Below the pieces are notes generated by a model that saw only the letters and a list, made by a program, of their open reading frames with translations, made no database searches and was not told the origin of the DNA. The position numbers and the translations under genes are program-made. Shown piece after piece: positions 1 to 8,360 of a stretch of 64,000 bases of DNA (its first letter is position 1; each line of letters opens with the position of its first letter). The stretch is from Rhodovulum sp. GTDB taxonomy: Bacteria; Pseudomonadota; Alphaproteobacteria; Rhodobacterales; Rhodobacteraceae. The stretch covers positions 62,001-126,000 of the forward strand of contig JACKKC010000004.1 in NCBI GenBank assembly GCA_020637615.1, read 5' to 3'.

Positions 1-235
1 GCCCCGCATCCTGCCGCGCGAGGAGACCAAGCGGCGCATGAAGGAGGTGCTGGAGGACATCCAGACCGGCAAGTTCGTCTCCGCCTTCATGGCCGAGAAC
101 GCGGTCGGGCAGCCCTCCTTCAATGCCACCCGCCGGCGCAACGACGCGCATCAGATCGAGGCGGTGGGCGAGCGGCTGCGCGGCATGATGCCCTGGATCT
201 CGACCGGCAAGATGGTCGACAAGACCCGGAACTGA
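1..235 (+). CDS. ilvC: Ketol-acid reductoisomerase, C-terminal end (partial)
   Basis: This is the last 77 codons of IlvC, the NADPH-dependent enzyme that isomerises and reduces acetolactate or acetohydroxybutyrate in valine, leucine and isoleucine synthesis. The reading frame is open from base 2 to the TGA at 233-235. The segment PRILPREETKRRMK, followed by ENAVGQPSFNATRR and RGMMPWISTGKMVD, is the typical C-terminal knotted-domain tail of class I IlvC. The 5' part lies outside the window. A degraded second copy of part of this tail lies about 1.2 kb downstream, beyond a GNAT gene on the other strand. Confidence 0.93.
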   Translation, partial: PRILPREETKRRMKEVLEDIQTGKFVSAFMAENAVGQPSFNATRRRNDAHQIEAVGERLRGMMPWISTGKMVDKTRN

Positions 236-241
236 CGCCGG

Positions 242-258
242 CCGCCGCGCCACGGCGG
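242..258. terminator. GC hairpin after ilvC
   Basis: A 6-bp perfect stem (CCGCCG and CGGCGG, 5-base loop) sits 7 bases after the ilvC stop and between two convergent genes. There is no clear T tract, so its role as a terminator is inferred from position only. Confidence 0.3.
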
Positions 259-328
259 TCGGGCGGCTCGCTCCCTCCTGCCCGGTCGCGGACCGATTTC
301 GAGCGGCGCGGAGCGATCCGCCCGCCGA

Positions 329-1129
329 TCATCGTGTGAAGCTCGCCGATCCCAGCGGTTGGGCGATCCCCGAGAGCAGATCCGGCCGCAGGCGGAGGCC
401 GCAACGCTCGATCATCCGGCGCGACGCCGCGTTGCTCTTCCGCGCGAACTCCTGCGCGCGCTCCGCCCGAAGGTCGATCACGGCCCGGCGCAAAGCCAGG
501 GCATTGACCCATACGCCGATGCCGCGGCCGCGGAAGTCCTCCCGAACCGTCGCAAGCCCCGCCCAGGCTGTAGCCCGATGCGGGCTGTGGCGGTTGTAGG
601 GGAAATGGGCGAAAGCGGTCGCGACCATTGATCCGTCCCGCGCATCGCCCAAAACGGCGAGCGCCGCGGCGCCGGTCTCTCCCGACAACACCTGCGCCGG
701 AAACGGGGCGACCCCGCCCTCGGCCATGAACGCCTGGACCCGCGCGAGGAACTCCGCCTCGTCTCCCGGAAAGGGAACCAGCGGCGCGACATCGTTCCGC
801 GGGGCAGCGAGAACACCGTCGCACGCCACCGCAACCTCGTCGCGCGATCCCTCGAAAACGTCCCACCACGCGACCGCGAAGCCCAACGCCGCCAGCCGGC
901 GCTCCACCTCGGGGCAAGCCCCGGCCGCGATCATTCGGAAGGTCATGGCACCTTCGGCGCGCAGGATCGCACTGATCCGGTCCCAGCCGAACCGTTCCGG
1001 ATCCTCGGTCCCGGACATGCGAGCTGCGAACACGGCGCCCGGCGTCCGTCGAGTCGCCTCAAGGGACTCCAACGCCCCGGCCTGAAGCCTGCGCTGCGCC
1101 ACGCTGCCGTAGAGCCCGCCTTCGACCAT
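329..1129 (-). CDS. GNAT family N-acetyltransferase
   Basis: This 266-residue protein has its GNAT acetyl-CoA-binding core in the C-terminal half: a beta-4/alpha-3 region with VREDFRGRGIGVWVNALALR (the R/Q-x-x-G-x-G/A loop) near residues 190-210, then SNAASRRMIERCGLRL, the typical final strand-helix pair. The N-terminal half is another alpha/beta segment without a clear motif, so it may be a double-GNAT protein with a degenerate first domain. The substrate cannot be predicted. It is convergent with ilvC and lies between ilvC and a relic of ilvC, which suggests it arrived or moved with a local rearrangement. Confidence 0.75.
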   Translation of the reverse strand: MVEGGLYGSVAQRRLQAGALESLEATRRTPGAVFAARMSGTEDPERFGWDRISAILRAEGAMTFRMIAAGACPEVERRLAALGFAVAWWDVFEGSRDEVAVACDGVLAAPRNDVAPLVPFPGDEAEFLARVQAFMAEGGVAPFPAQVLSGETGAAALAVLGDARDGSMVATAFAHFPYNRHSPHRATAWAGLATVREDFRGRGIGVWVNALALRRAVIDLRAERAQEFARKSNAASRRMIERCGLRLRPDLLSGIAQPLGSASFTR

Positions 1130-1204
1130 GGCGATACCTTCGTCGGCTCGGACCGCATTTTACTACGTCGCGCTTGTCGCCCGCAACATCGGCGGACGTC
1201 GGGC

Positions 1205-1325
1205 GCAGACGCAAACATGACCTACTCGACCTCCGACACGGCCGAGTACGGCGAATGCGACTCCGGCCCGCGCATCCTGCCGCGCGGGGAAACCAAGCGG
1301 CACTTGCAGGAGGAAAGCTTGGAAT
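1205..1325 (+). pseudogene. ilvC: Degraded duplicate of an ilvC C-terminal segment
   Basis: Translation from about 1217 gives MTYSTSDTAEYGE, then SGPRILPRGETKR, which matches the IlvC block that normally precedes its last 80 residues (SISDTAEYGE...SGPRIL). DNA at 1270-1300 is nearly the same as bases 2-36 of the window, then similarity ends abruptly after about 1325. No start, upstream domain or downstream continuation of IlvC is present, so this is a non-functional remnant on the same strand as the intact gene. The frame continues only as unrelated sequence antisense to the aldo/keto reductase. Confidence 0.7.
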
Positions 1326-1398
1326 GGCCGCTCGGCCGTCTCCGCCTGTTCGGACGATCCGGGGACGGCACGGTCGCCCCCGGAGCCTTTCGTGGCGA

Positions 1399-2418
1399 TC
1401 AGGCGCTGCGGATCCCGGACTGCCGTTCGATCATCCAGCCCGGGTATTCGCTCGGGAGCGCGCTCTCCTTGCCAAGAAGCTCGAGGTCCTCGGGGCTGAG
1501 ACGCAGCTCGGTCGCGGCGATGTTGTCGACAAGCTGGTCGGGGCGCTTGGCGCCGACGATGACGCTGGTCACGGCGGGCTGGTGCAGGAGCCAGGCGAGC
1601 GCGATGCGCGCGACGGTGACGCCCTGGCGGTCGGCCACCGTGCGGAGCGCGGCGAGGACGGCAGGCAGGCGGCCGCGGTCAACGGGCGGGAAGTCGAAAT
1701 TCGCCCGGCGGCCGTCGGCGGAAGCCCCCTCGCCGTCGTACTTGCCGGAGAGCAGGCCGCCCGCAAGCGGGCTCCAGACCATCAGCCCGACGCCCTCGGA
1801 GGCGAGCATCGGAACGACCTCGCGCTCGAGGTCCCGGCCGGCGATGGTGTAGTAGGCCTGGAGCGAGGCGAGGCGCGCGAAGCCCCGGCGCTCGGCGATG
1901 CCCTGGGCCTTGGCCACCCGCCAGGCTGGCCAGTTCGAGACGCCCACATAGCGCACGTCGCCGCGGCGGACGAGGGTATCGAGCGCCTCCACGGTCTCCT
2001 CGACCGGGGTGACCGGGTCGGTGCCGTGGATCTGGTAGAGGTCGATATGGTCGGTGCCGAGGCGCCTCAGGCTGGCCTCGACGCCCGAGAGGATGTGCTT
2101 GCGGCTCGCGCCGCCGCCGTTCGGGCCGCGGGCGGTGCGGCCGAAGACCTTGGTGGCGATCACCACCTCGTCGCGGGGCACGCCGAGGGATTTCAGCGCC
2201 TGGCCGGTGATCTCCTCGGAACGGCCCTCGGAATAGACATCGGCGGTGTCGATGAAGTTGATGCCGGAATCGAGCGCGGTGCGGATCAGGTCCTCGGCCT
2301 CGCTCTGACCGAGGGCGCCGATCTTGCTCCAGAGCTCACCCTGACCGCCGAAGGTCATGGTGCCGAAGCAGAGCTCGGAGACGAGGAGGCCGGTTCGGCC
2401 GAGGGGCTTGTACTGCAT
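1399..2418 (-). CDS. Aldo/keto reductase
   Basis: This 339-residue NAD(P)H-dependent oxidoreductase starts with MQYKPLGRTGLLVS and SELCFGTM, the classic N-terminus of the family. The catalytic tetrad is visible as Asp57 and Tyr62 (DTADVYSEG), Lys90 (IATKVFG) and His131 (YQIHG). The C-terminal cofactor-binding block VTSVIVGAKRPDQL is present. The frame extends 49 codons upstream, but that extension is low-complexity and runs into the divergent regulator's control region, so the ATG at 2418 is chosen. The substrate is unknown. It is divergent from an AraC-family gene that probably regulates it, as with YqhC and aldehyde reductases in enterobacteria (inference). Confidence 0.9.
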   Translation of the reverse strand: MQYKPLGRTGLLVSELCFGTMTFGGQGELWSKIGALGQSEAEDLIRTALDSGINFIDTADVYSEGRSEEITGQALKSLGVPRDEVVIATKVFGRTARGPNGGGASRKHILSGVEASLRRLGTDHIDLYQIHGTDPVTPVEETVEALDTLVRRGDVRYVGVSNWPAWRVAKAQGIAERRGFARLASLQAYYTIAGRDLEREVVPMLASEGVGLMVWSPLAGGLLSGKYDGEGASADGRRANFDFPPVDRGRLPAVLAALRTVADRQGVTVARIALAWLLHQPAVTSVIVGAKRPDQLVDNIAATELRLSPEDLELLGKESALPSEYPGWMIERQSGIRSA

Positions 2419-2611
2419 GACGGATGGTCCTTCGCTGCTGCGGCCGCGGGGCGGCCGTCGGGTAGGAAGATGGCGCGGCGGCGTGCCGTGGCGGTAGATC
2501 GATCGGCGCCGGCTCTTGCCTGATCCTCTCAAATCGCCGATCGTGCGGATTGCCGCGGCGGTCACGGAGCGTCAGATGCGCAGGCCAGCCGCAACAGGAC
2601 GGAGACTGGAC

Positions 2612-3511
2612 ATGGGACCGATCGAGGAACTCGGCGCGCGGATCGCGGCGGCCTGCCCGCCGGGCTGGCGCGAGACCGCGATCCCGCGGCTCGGGCTGAT
2701 GCGGGCCGAGACGCGCACCGCCTTCGCGCCGGCGCTCTACGACCCGGTGGTCTGTTTCGCGGCCCAGGGGCGCAAGCGCATCGCTGTGGCGGGGCGCGAA
2801 TACGACTACGACCCGGCGCAGTATCTCGTGGTCGCGGTGGATCTCCCGGCGATGGCGCGCATCGTCGAGGCGAGCCCGGAGGCGCCCTATCTGGCGGCGC
2901 GGCTGAGGCTCGACCCGAGCATCCTGAACGAGCTGATCCTGGAGATGCCCGGAGCCGGCGACGGCGGGCGCAGCCGGGGGATCGGGATCGGGCGGATGGA
3001 CGGGGATCTCGCCGATGCGGTGCTGCGGCTCGTGCGGCTGATCGACCAGCCGGCCGAGGCGGCAGGGCTGGCGCCGCTGGTGGAACGCGAGATCCTCTAC
3101 CGGCTGCTGCTCGGGCCCCAGGGGGCGATGCTGCGGCAGGTCGCGCTCGAGGACAGCCGGCTGGCCCGGGTCGGCCGGGCGATCGCCTGGATTCGGCAGA
3201 ACTACGACCGGCCGCTCCGGGTCGCCGAGCTCGCGGATCTGGCCGCGATGAGCCCAGCGACGCTGCACCGGCACTTCCGGGCGGTGACGGCGATGAGTCC
3301 GCTCCAGTACCAGAAGCACCTGCGCCTGCACGAGGCGCGGCGGCGGCTGGTGGTGGACGGGCACGCGGCGCAGACCGTGGGCTTCGGCGTCGGCTACGAG
3401 AGCCCATCGCAGTTCAGCCGGGAATACGCGCGGCTCTTCGGCACGCCACCGGCCCGGGACGGGGCGCGCATCCGCGGCTCCGGCGCGGAGCCGGCGCTGG
3501 AACGGGGATGA
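2612..3511 (+). CDS. AraC-family transcriptional regulator
   Basis: The 299-residue protein has an N-terminal AraC_N-type cupin-like domain (about residues 20-170) and a C-terminal double helix-turn-helix (about 190-285). The sequence RVAELADLAAMSPATLHRHF is the first helix-turn-helix, and VGFGVGYESPSQFSREYARLFG is the second with its signature. The ATG at 2612 is preceded by GGAG at 2601-2604; an upstream in-frame ATG at 2516 lacks a ribosome site. It is divergent from the aldo/keto reductase with about 190 bases of shared control region. It most likely senses a reactive aldehyde or similar compound and activates the neighbour, but this is inferred from gene order. Confidence 0.88.
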   Translation: MGPIEELGARIAAACPPGWRETAIPRLGLMRAETRTAFAPALYDPVVCFAAQGRKRIAVAGREYDYDPAQYLVVAVDLPAMARIVEASPEAPYLAARLRLDPSILNELILEMPGAGDGGRSRGIGIGRMDGDLADAVLRLVRLIDQPAEAAGLAPLVEREILYRLLLGPQGAMLRQVALEDSRLARVGRAIAWIRQNYDRPLRVAELADLAAMSPATLHRHFRAVTAMSPLQYQKHLRLHEARRRLVVDGHAAQTVGFGVGYESPSQFSREYARLFGTPPARDGARIRGSGAEPALERG

Positions 3512-3562
3512 CCCGGGAAAACGGGCTTCGGCTCGGCGCCGGCGCATGCTAGACGCGACGCT

Positions 3563-3904
3563 ATGGTGCGCTTCGAGGATCTGCAGGCGATGGTGCTGGC
3601 GCTGCCGGACACGGTGGAGACCACCTCCTGGGATTCGCGCTCGTTCAAGGTCAACGGCAAGGTGATCCTCTACTGGAACGCCGGCCACGACTGCCCGGTG
3701 TTCAAGGTGCCGATCGAGGAGCGGGACTTCCTGATCGAGGCCGACCCGGAGACCTTCTTCACCACCGACCACCACCGGCCCTGGCCGCTGGTGCTGGCGC
3801 GGCCAGACCGGCTCGACCCGGATTGGGCGCGGGCCAATATCGAGCGGATCTGGCGGGCGCAGGTCAAGAAGCGCACGCTGAAGGCCTGGGAGGCTCGACA
3901 GTGA
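3563..3904 (+). CDS. MmcQ/YjbR family protein
   Basis: A 113-residue protein with the MmcQ/YjbR-like (CyaY-fold) pattern: ALPDTVETTSWDSRSFKVNGK near the N-terminus, a central FKVPIEERDFL, and the C-terminal ANIERIWRAQVKKRTLKAWE helix. Family members are small cytosolic proteins annotated as predicted DNA-binding; their biochemical role is not settled. Its stop overlaps the GTG start of the hemerythrin gene (bases 3901-3904), so the two are probably translationally coupled. Confidence 0.82.
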   Translation: MVRFEDLQAMVLALPDTVETTSWDSRSFKVNGKVILYWNAGHDCPVFKVPIEERDFLIEADPETFFTTDHHRPWPLVLARPDRLDPDWARANIERIWRAQVKKRTLKAWEARQ

Positions 3905-4482
3905 GCGACGACCGGGGTGCGCTCTCGCTGGCGCGGCGCGAGGGGCTGCCGGACGCGCTGCGGGTGCTGTTGGCGGAATATCCACGCGAGTGCTGGGAGG
4001 GCCATCGCAACCTGACCGCGTTGATGCGGTTCTGGCTGGAGCGACACCTGATCTTTCGCGAACTCGAGGCCGCCCTGCTCGCGGAGACCCGCGGGCTTCT
4101 GGCCGGAGACCGCGAGCCGCGGGAATTCGCGGCGCAGCTCGCCCGGCTCGGCAACGCCTTCCTCGGCGACCTGCAGGCCCATCACGGCATCGAGGATTTG
4201 CATTTCTTCCCCCGGCTGCAACGCCTCGACACCCGCATCGCCACGGGGTTCGACCTGCTGGAAGCCGACCATCACGAGATCGAGCCGCGGCTGCAGGCGC
4301 TCGCAGAGCGCGCGAACGCCCTGCTCGCGGCGATCCGCGAGGGCGCGCCGACCGCGGACGGGGCGGGCCGGCTGGAGGCGGAACTGCTCCGCCTGCAGGG
4401 CTTTCTCGACCGCCACCTGACCGACGAGGAGGAGCTCGTGGTGCCGGTGATCCTCGCCAATCCCGACGCCGATCTGGACTGA
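3901..4482 (+). CDS. Hemerythrin domain-containing protein
   Basis: This 193-residue helical protein carries the spaced His and Glu residues of a hemerythrin-like four-helix bundle: an early CWEGHRNL, then QAHHGIEDLHFFPRL, EADHHEIEPRL and FLDRHLTDEEELVVPVIL. Such proteins bind a di-iron centre and act in oxygen, NO or redox sensing or repair of iron centres. The GTG start at 3901 overlaps the previous stop in a GTGA arrangement. A longer in-frame start at 3823 exists but would lie inside the upstream gene. The ligand for this protein is not predictable. Confidence 0.85.
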   Translation: MSDDRGALSLARREGLPDALRVLLAEYPRECWEGHRNLTALMRFWLERHLIFRELEAALLAETRGLLAGDREPREFAAQLARLGNAFLGDLQAHHGIEDLHFFPRLQRLDTRIATGFDLLEADHHEIEPRLQALAERANALLAAIREGAPTADGAGRLEAELLRLQGFLDRHLTDEEELVVPVILANPDADLD

Positions 4483-4502
4483 GGCGCGCCGGGATTTCGC
4501 AG

Positions 4503-4531
4503 TCGACAAGGCCGGCGCGAGGGTCTAGAGA
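4503..4531 (+). promoter_or_regulatory. Putative sigma70 promoter of secG
   Basis: TCGACA at 4503-4508 and TAGAGA at 4526-4531 are separated by 17 bases and lie 32 bases before the secG ATG. The -35 deviates from TTGACA by one base; assignment is by eye. Confidence 0.45.
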
Positions 4532-4562
4532 GCCCGCTGATCCGAAGGACCGATTTTTCGCC

Positions 4563-4928
4563 ATGGCCAACGTCGTACTGACCATCCACCTGCTGCTCGC
4601 CCTTTCGCTGATCGTCGTCGTGCTGCTCCAGCGTTCCGAGGGCGGCGGGCTCGGGATCGGCGGCGGTGGCGGCGGCGTGATGACCGGGCGCGGCGCCGCC
4701 ACGGCGCTCTCCAAGCTCACCTGGGCGCTCGGCGTGGCCTTCGTGGCGACGAGCCTCGCGCTCACGATCATCGCGGCACGCGATTCCGCGCGGGATTCGG
4801 TGATCGACCGCGCGCCCGCGGGTGCGGAGGCCCCGGCCGAGGATCTCGCGGCCCCGCCCGCGCTCGGCGAGGATCTGCTGCCGCCCGGGCCTTCGGAGGG
4901 ACCCGCGGCGCCGCCCGCAGCGGAGTGA
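4563..4928 (+). CDS. secG: Preprotein translocase subunit SecG
   Basis: A 121-residue inner-membrane protein, the small accessory subunit of the SecYEG channel. Two membrane segments are visible (about residues 3-21 and 48-68) joined by the conserved cytoplasmic loop QRSEGGGLGIGGGGGG followed by RGAATALSKLTWALG. The C-terminal tail after residue 80 is an acidic Pro/Ala-rich extension typical of alphaproteobacterial SecG. It stands alone just upstream of pyrG, a common alphaproteobacterial arrangement. Confidence 0.95.
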   Translation: MANVVLTIHLLLALSLIVVVLLQRSEGGGLGIGGGGGGVMTGRGAATALSKLTWALGVAFVATSLALTIIAARDSARDSVIDRAPAGAEAPAEDLAAPPALGEDLLPPGPSEGPAAPPAAE

Positions 4929-5002
4929 TCGCTCTCGGCGCGGGCTGCGGCAAGCCTTGGTTGCAGCCCCAAGGGTCACCACGAGATGTTGCGCCGTTCG
5001 TC

Positions 5003-5031
5003 TTGCCGGCCACGGGATCTTCCCGTATAGA
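5003..5031 (+). promoter_or_regulatory. Putative sigma70 promoter of pyrG
   Basis: TTGCCG (5003-5008), a 17-base spacer and TATAGA (5026-5031) lie 64 bases upstream of the pyrG ATG. This is among the best consensus-like promoters in the window. Confidence 0.6.
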
Positions 5032-5095
5032 TTGAGTCCCGTGGAGCATCCGCTCGCAACATTCGAGACCAGGAATCGACACGGGGACAGCGAAG

Positions 5096-6742
5096 ATGGC
5101 ACGCTACGTTTTCATCACCGGCGGCGTGGTGTCGTCCCTCGGCAAGGGCCTCGCCTCGGCGGCGCTCGGGGCGCTCCTGCAGGCGCGCGGCTATTCGGTG
5201 CGGCTCAGAAAGCTCGACCCCTATCTCAACGTCGATCCCGGCACCATGTCGCCCTTCGAGCACGGCGAGGTCTTCGTGACCGACGACGGTGCCGAGACCG
5301 ACCTCGACCTCGGCCATTACGAACGCTTCACCGGGGTGGCGGCGCGCCGGACGGATTCGATCTCCTCGGGGCGGATCTATTCCAACGTGCTGGAGAAGGA
5401 GCGCCGCGGGGACTACCTGGGCAAGACCATCCAGGTGATCCCGCACGTCACCAACGAGATCAAGAACTTCCTCCACATCGGCGAGGAGGAGACCGATTTC
5501 ATGCTCTGCGAGATCGGCGGCACGGTGGGCGACATCGAGGGCCTGCCCTTCTTCGAGGCGATCCGGCAGTTCGGCCAGGACAAGCCGCGGGGGCAGTGCA
5601 TCTACATGCATCTGACGCTCCTGCCCTTCATCGCGGCCTCGGGTGAGCTCAAGACCAAGCCGACCCAGCATTCGGTCAAGGAGCTTCGCGCCATCGGCAT
5701 CGCGCCCGACGTGCTGGTCTGCCGCTCGGAAATGCCGATCCCGCCAAAGGAGCGGGAGAAGCTCGCGCTCTTCTGCAACGTGCGGCCCGAGGCGGTGATC
5801 GCCGCGCAGGATCTCGCGTCGATCTACGAGGCGCCGCTCGCCTATCATGCCGAGGGGCTCGACCAGGCGGTGCTCGACGCCTTCATGATCTCGCCGGCGC
5901 CGAAACCGAACCTCGCGAAATGGGAGGATGTGATCGACCGCATCCACAATCCCGAGGGCGAGGTAAAGGTCGCGATCGTCGGCAAGTATACCCAGCTCGA
6001 GGACGCCTACAAATCGATCGCCGAGGCCCTGACCCATGGGGGCATCGCCAACCGGGTGAAGGTGAGGGCGGAATGGATCGACAGCGAACTCTTCGAGAAC
6101 GACGACGACATCCCGCCCCTGCTCGAAGGCTTCCACGCCATCCTGGTGCCCGGCGGCTTCGGCGAGCGCGGCACCGAGGGCATGGTCCATGCGGCCCGCT
6201 TCGCGCGGACCCGCAAGGTGCCCTATATGGGCATCTGCCTCGGCATGCAGTTGGCGGTGATCGAGGCCTCCCGCGACCTTCTCGGGCTCGCCGATGCGGG
6301 CTCGGAGGAATTCGACCACGACGCGGGCGAGCGCCGCTTCACCCCGGTCATCTACCACCTCAAGGAGTGGCTGGAGGGCAATCGGACGATCAAGCGCGAG
6401 GTCACCGACGACAAGGGTGGCACCATGCGACTTGGCGCCTATGACGCCATCCTGAGCGAAGGCAGCCAGGCGGCCGAAATCTACGGCAGCACCGCGATCT
6501 CCGAGCGGCACCGCCACCGCTACGAGGTCGACATCGCCTATCGCGAGAAGCTGGAGGGCTGCGGGCTGCATTTCTCGGGTCTGTCGCCGGACGGGCGGCT
6601 GCCGGAGATCGTCGAGATCCCCGGGCATCCCTGGTACATCGGCGTGCAGTTCCACCCGGAGCTGAAGTCCAAGCCCTTTGCACCGCATCCGCTCTTCGCC
6701 GATTTCATCCGCGCGGCGCTGGAGCAATCGCGGCTGGTCTGA
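5096..6742 (+). CDS. pyrG: CTP synthase
   Basis: A 548-residue CTP synthase that aminates UTP to CTP with glutamine and ATP. The N-terminal synthetase domain (about 1-270) starts with MARYVFITGGVVSSLGKGLA, containing the P-loop, followed by LDPYLNVDPGTMSPFEHGEV. The C-terminal class I glutamine amidotransferase domain has nucleophile Cys381 in GICLGMQ and the His520/Glu522 pair in QFHPELKS. Length is the usual one for the family. It lies between secG and a TerB-like gene on the same strand. Confidence 0.98.
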   Translation: MARYVFITGGVVSSLGKGLASAALGALLQARGYSVRLRKLDPYLNVDPGTMSPFEHGEVFVTDDGAETDLDLGHYERFTGVAARRTDSISSGRIYSNVLEKERRGDYLGKTIQVIPHVTNEIKNFLHIGEEETDFMLCEIGGTVGDIEGLPFFEAIRQFGQDKPRGQCIYMHLTLLPFIAASGELKTKPTQHSVKELRAIGIAPDVLVCRSEMPIPPKEREKLALFCNVRPEAVIAAQDLASIYEAPLAYHAEGLDQAVLDAFMISPAPKPNLAKWEDVIDRIHNPEGEVKVAIVGKYTQLEDAYKSIAEALTHGGIANRVKVRAEWIDSELFENDDDIPPLLEGFHAILVPGGFGERGTEGMVHAARFARTRKVPYMGICLGMQLAVIEASRDLLGLADAGSEEFDHDAGERRFTPVIYHLKEWLEGNRTIKREVTDDKGGTMRLGAYDAILSEGSQAAEIYGSTAISERHRHRYEVDIAYREKLEGCGLHFSGLSPDGRLPEIVEIPGHPWYIGVQFHPELKSKPFAPHPLFADFIRAALEQSRLV

Positions 6743-6768
6743 CGCACGCAATCGGATATACCTCGGCC

Positions 6769-7212
6769 ATGCTGACCGATCTTCTCCGCCGGCTGGCCGG
6801 CGAGCCGTCACCGCAACCGCTGCATCCCGACGACGCGCGCCTCGCCATGGCGGCGCTGATGGTGCGGGTCGCGCGCACCGACGGAAACTATACCGAGAAC
6901 GAGCGCAACCGGATCGACCGAGTGCTCGCAGAGACCTACGGGCTCGATGCCGGCGCGGCGGCGGCGCTGCGCGGCGAGGCCGAGGCGGCCGAGGCCGCGG
7001 CGCCGGACACGGTACGCTTCACCCGGCTGGTGAAATCCGCCGTGCCCTACGAGCATCGCGAGGACGTGGTCGAGGCGCTTTGGCGCATCGCGGCCGCCGA
7101 CGGCATCAATGCCGACGAGCACGGTTTCCTGCGGCTGGTGGCCAATCTCGTGGGCGTCTCGGATCTCGACAGCGGGCTCGCGCGCCAGCGGGCGCTCAAG
7201 GACCCGGAATAG
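6769..7212 (+). CDS. TerB family tellurite resistance-like protein
   Basis: A 147-residue all-helical cytosolic protein with the TerB pattern: DARLAMAALMVRVARTDGNYTENERNRIDRVL in the first half and REDVVEALWRIAAADGINADEHGFLRLVANLVGV in the second. The two acidic helix pairs (DGNYTENE and DGINADEH) correspond to the metal-binding sites seen in TerB-like folds. Its physiological role in alphaproteobacteria is unproven. It begins 26 bases after pyrG and may be co-transcribed with it. Convergent with the MipA gene. Confidence 0.85.
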   Translation: MLTDLLRRLAGEPSPQPLHPDDARLAMAALMVRVARTDGNYTENERNRIDRVLAETYGLDAGAAAALRGEAEAAEAAAPDTVRFTRLVKSAVPYEHREDVVEALWRIAAADGINADEHGFLRLVANLVGVSDLDSGLARQRALKDPE

Positions 7213-7228
7213 CCGGCCGGTCGACGCG

Positions 7229-8173
7229 CTAGAAGTCGAGGCTGATGCGCCGGGTCAGGTTCAGCCGAACCTCGTACTGATCCTCCGAGCCGAGCGCGGT
7301 GATCGGAGAATCGGCCGCGTCGTTCAGGAGACGCTCCCAGGACGCCTCGCCCTCTAAGCCCCAGCGCTCGTTGAAGAGGTAGCGGGCGCCCAGCACGACG
7401 CCGCCGCCGAGCAGACCGCCGGAGGGATCGTATTCCGGCAAGCCAGAGGCCGCCGATTCCGAGGCGCTGACGCCGAAATAGGTGTTGGTAAAGAGCGTGC
7501 TGCCGAAGTTCAGCCGCGGCCCGAGCGTCAGGGTCAGGCCATCCACCGGATAGGCGATCGCGTCGGCGCCCAGGTCGCCGACCCAGGCATTCGAACCGAT
7601 GATGCCGTAGCGCACGTCGCCGAACACGCGGTAGTTGCGCTGCTCGTAGCCGAGCCCGAGTCCCGCCTCGAAGGCCCACGGGACGTTGTCGAGCCCCCTG
7701 ATCTCGGAATAATGCGACGAGTTGCGGTTGGAGATGTAGCGCATCGACCCGCGCAGCCCGAGCCCTGTCCGGAATCCCACCGCCCGGCCGGAGCCGTATT
7801 CGAAGCCGTTGGGGAAGCGGAGATAGTCGATACGCGCAATCCCTGTCGGCCCGGTCTCGTATTCGTCCGATCCGAAATAGGCGGGGCTGACCTCGATGCC
7901 CGCCCCGAGCGTGATCACGAGATCGGGGGTCGAGGAATCGAAGGCGCCGCCCGCAGCGAGGAAAGCCGGAAGCGGCAGCCCGGCATCGGAATAGCCCGCA
8001 GTATCGGCCGGATAACTCGTCTGCTCGAAGGGCACCACCCCGCCCGGAATCGAGGGCTCGGTGACAGCGCCCTCCGGCAGCGTCGCCGGCGCGTCCTGCG
8101 CCGACGCCGGCAGGCCGGCCAGGGCCAGCGCGAGCGTTGCGGCGGATGCCAGGAGCGGAAGGCGGCGAAGCAT
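7229..8173 (-). CDS. MipA/OmpV family outer membrane protein
   Basis: A 314-residue exported beta-barrel protein. The N-terminus MLRRLPLLASAATLALALA ending in ASAQD is a signal peptide. The barrel repeats include VITLGAGIEVSPAYFGSDEY, YGSGRAVGFRTGLGLRGS, NVPWAFEAGLGLGYE and a final strand RLNLTRRISLDF ending in Phe, as expected for an outer-membrane protein. Family members are scaffolds for murein machinery (MipA) or porin-like proteins (OmpV). The ATG at 8173 is chosen because GGAG lies 6 bases upstream and because the best promoter overlaps the alternative start at 8212. Confidence 0.88.
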   Translation of the reverse strand: MLRRLPLLASAATLALALAGLPASAQDAPATLPEGAVTEPSIPGGVVPFEQTSYPADTAGYSDAGLPLPAFLAAGGAFDSSTPDLVITLGAGIEVSPAYFGSDEYETGPTGIARIDYLRFPNGFEYGSGRAVGFRTGLGLRGSMRYISNRNSSHYSEIRGLDNVPWAFEAGLGLGYEQRNYRVFGDVRYGIIGSNAWVGDLGADAIAYPVDGLTLTLGPRLNFGSTLFTNTYFGVSASESAASGLPEYDPSGGLLGGGVVLGARYLFNERWGLEGEASWERLLNDAADSPITALGSEDQYEVRLNLTRRISLDF

Positions 8174-8212
8174 TTGCGACTCCGGAAGAATCGGTTTGGG
8201 CGCGTTGTTCAT

Positions 8213-8242
8213 ATTTTAGTTGAGCTGGTTAACAATGTCTAA
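8213..8242 (-). promoter_or_regulatory. Putative promoter of the MipA-family gene
   Basis: On the minus strand TTAGAC (8242-8237), an 18-base spacer and TAAAAT (8218-8213) give transcription from about 8206, leaving a leader of about 33 bases before the ATG at 8173. The surrounding 50 bases are locally AT-rich compared with the genome. Confidence 0.5.
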
Positions 8243-8360
8243 GTCGCATTAAGCATTTGGCCACTCGATACCGGCGGGAGCCGCGATTCTTGCGAAATCG
8301 TGACCGATCGGCTGCACTCTTCGCGATCCCGGCGCGGCGCCGGCTGCCCGCAGCGGCGCA

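Noticed and set aside
2336..4972. Minus-strand open frame of 878 codons
   Set aside because: It is antisense to AraC, MmcQ, hemerythrin and secG, is very rich in Arg, Pro and Gly, and has no recognisable domain; long shadow frames are expected in such GC-rich DNA.
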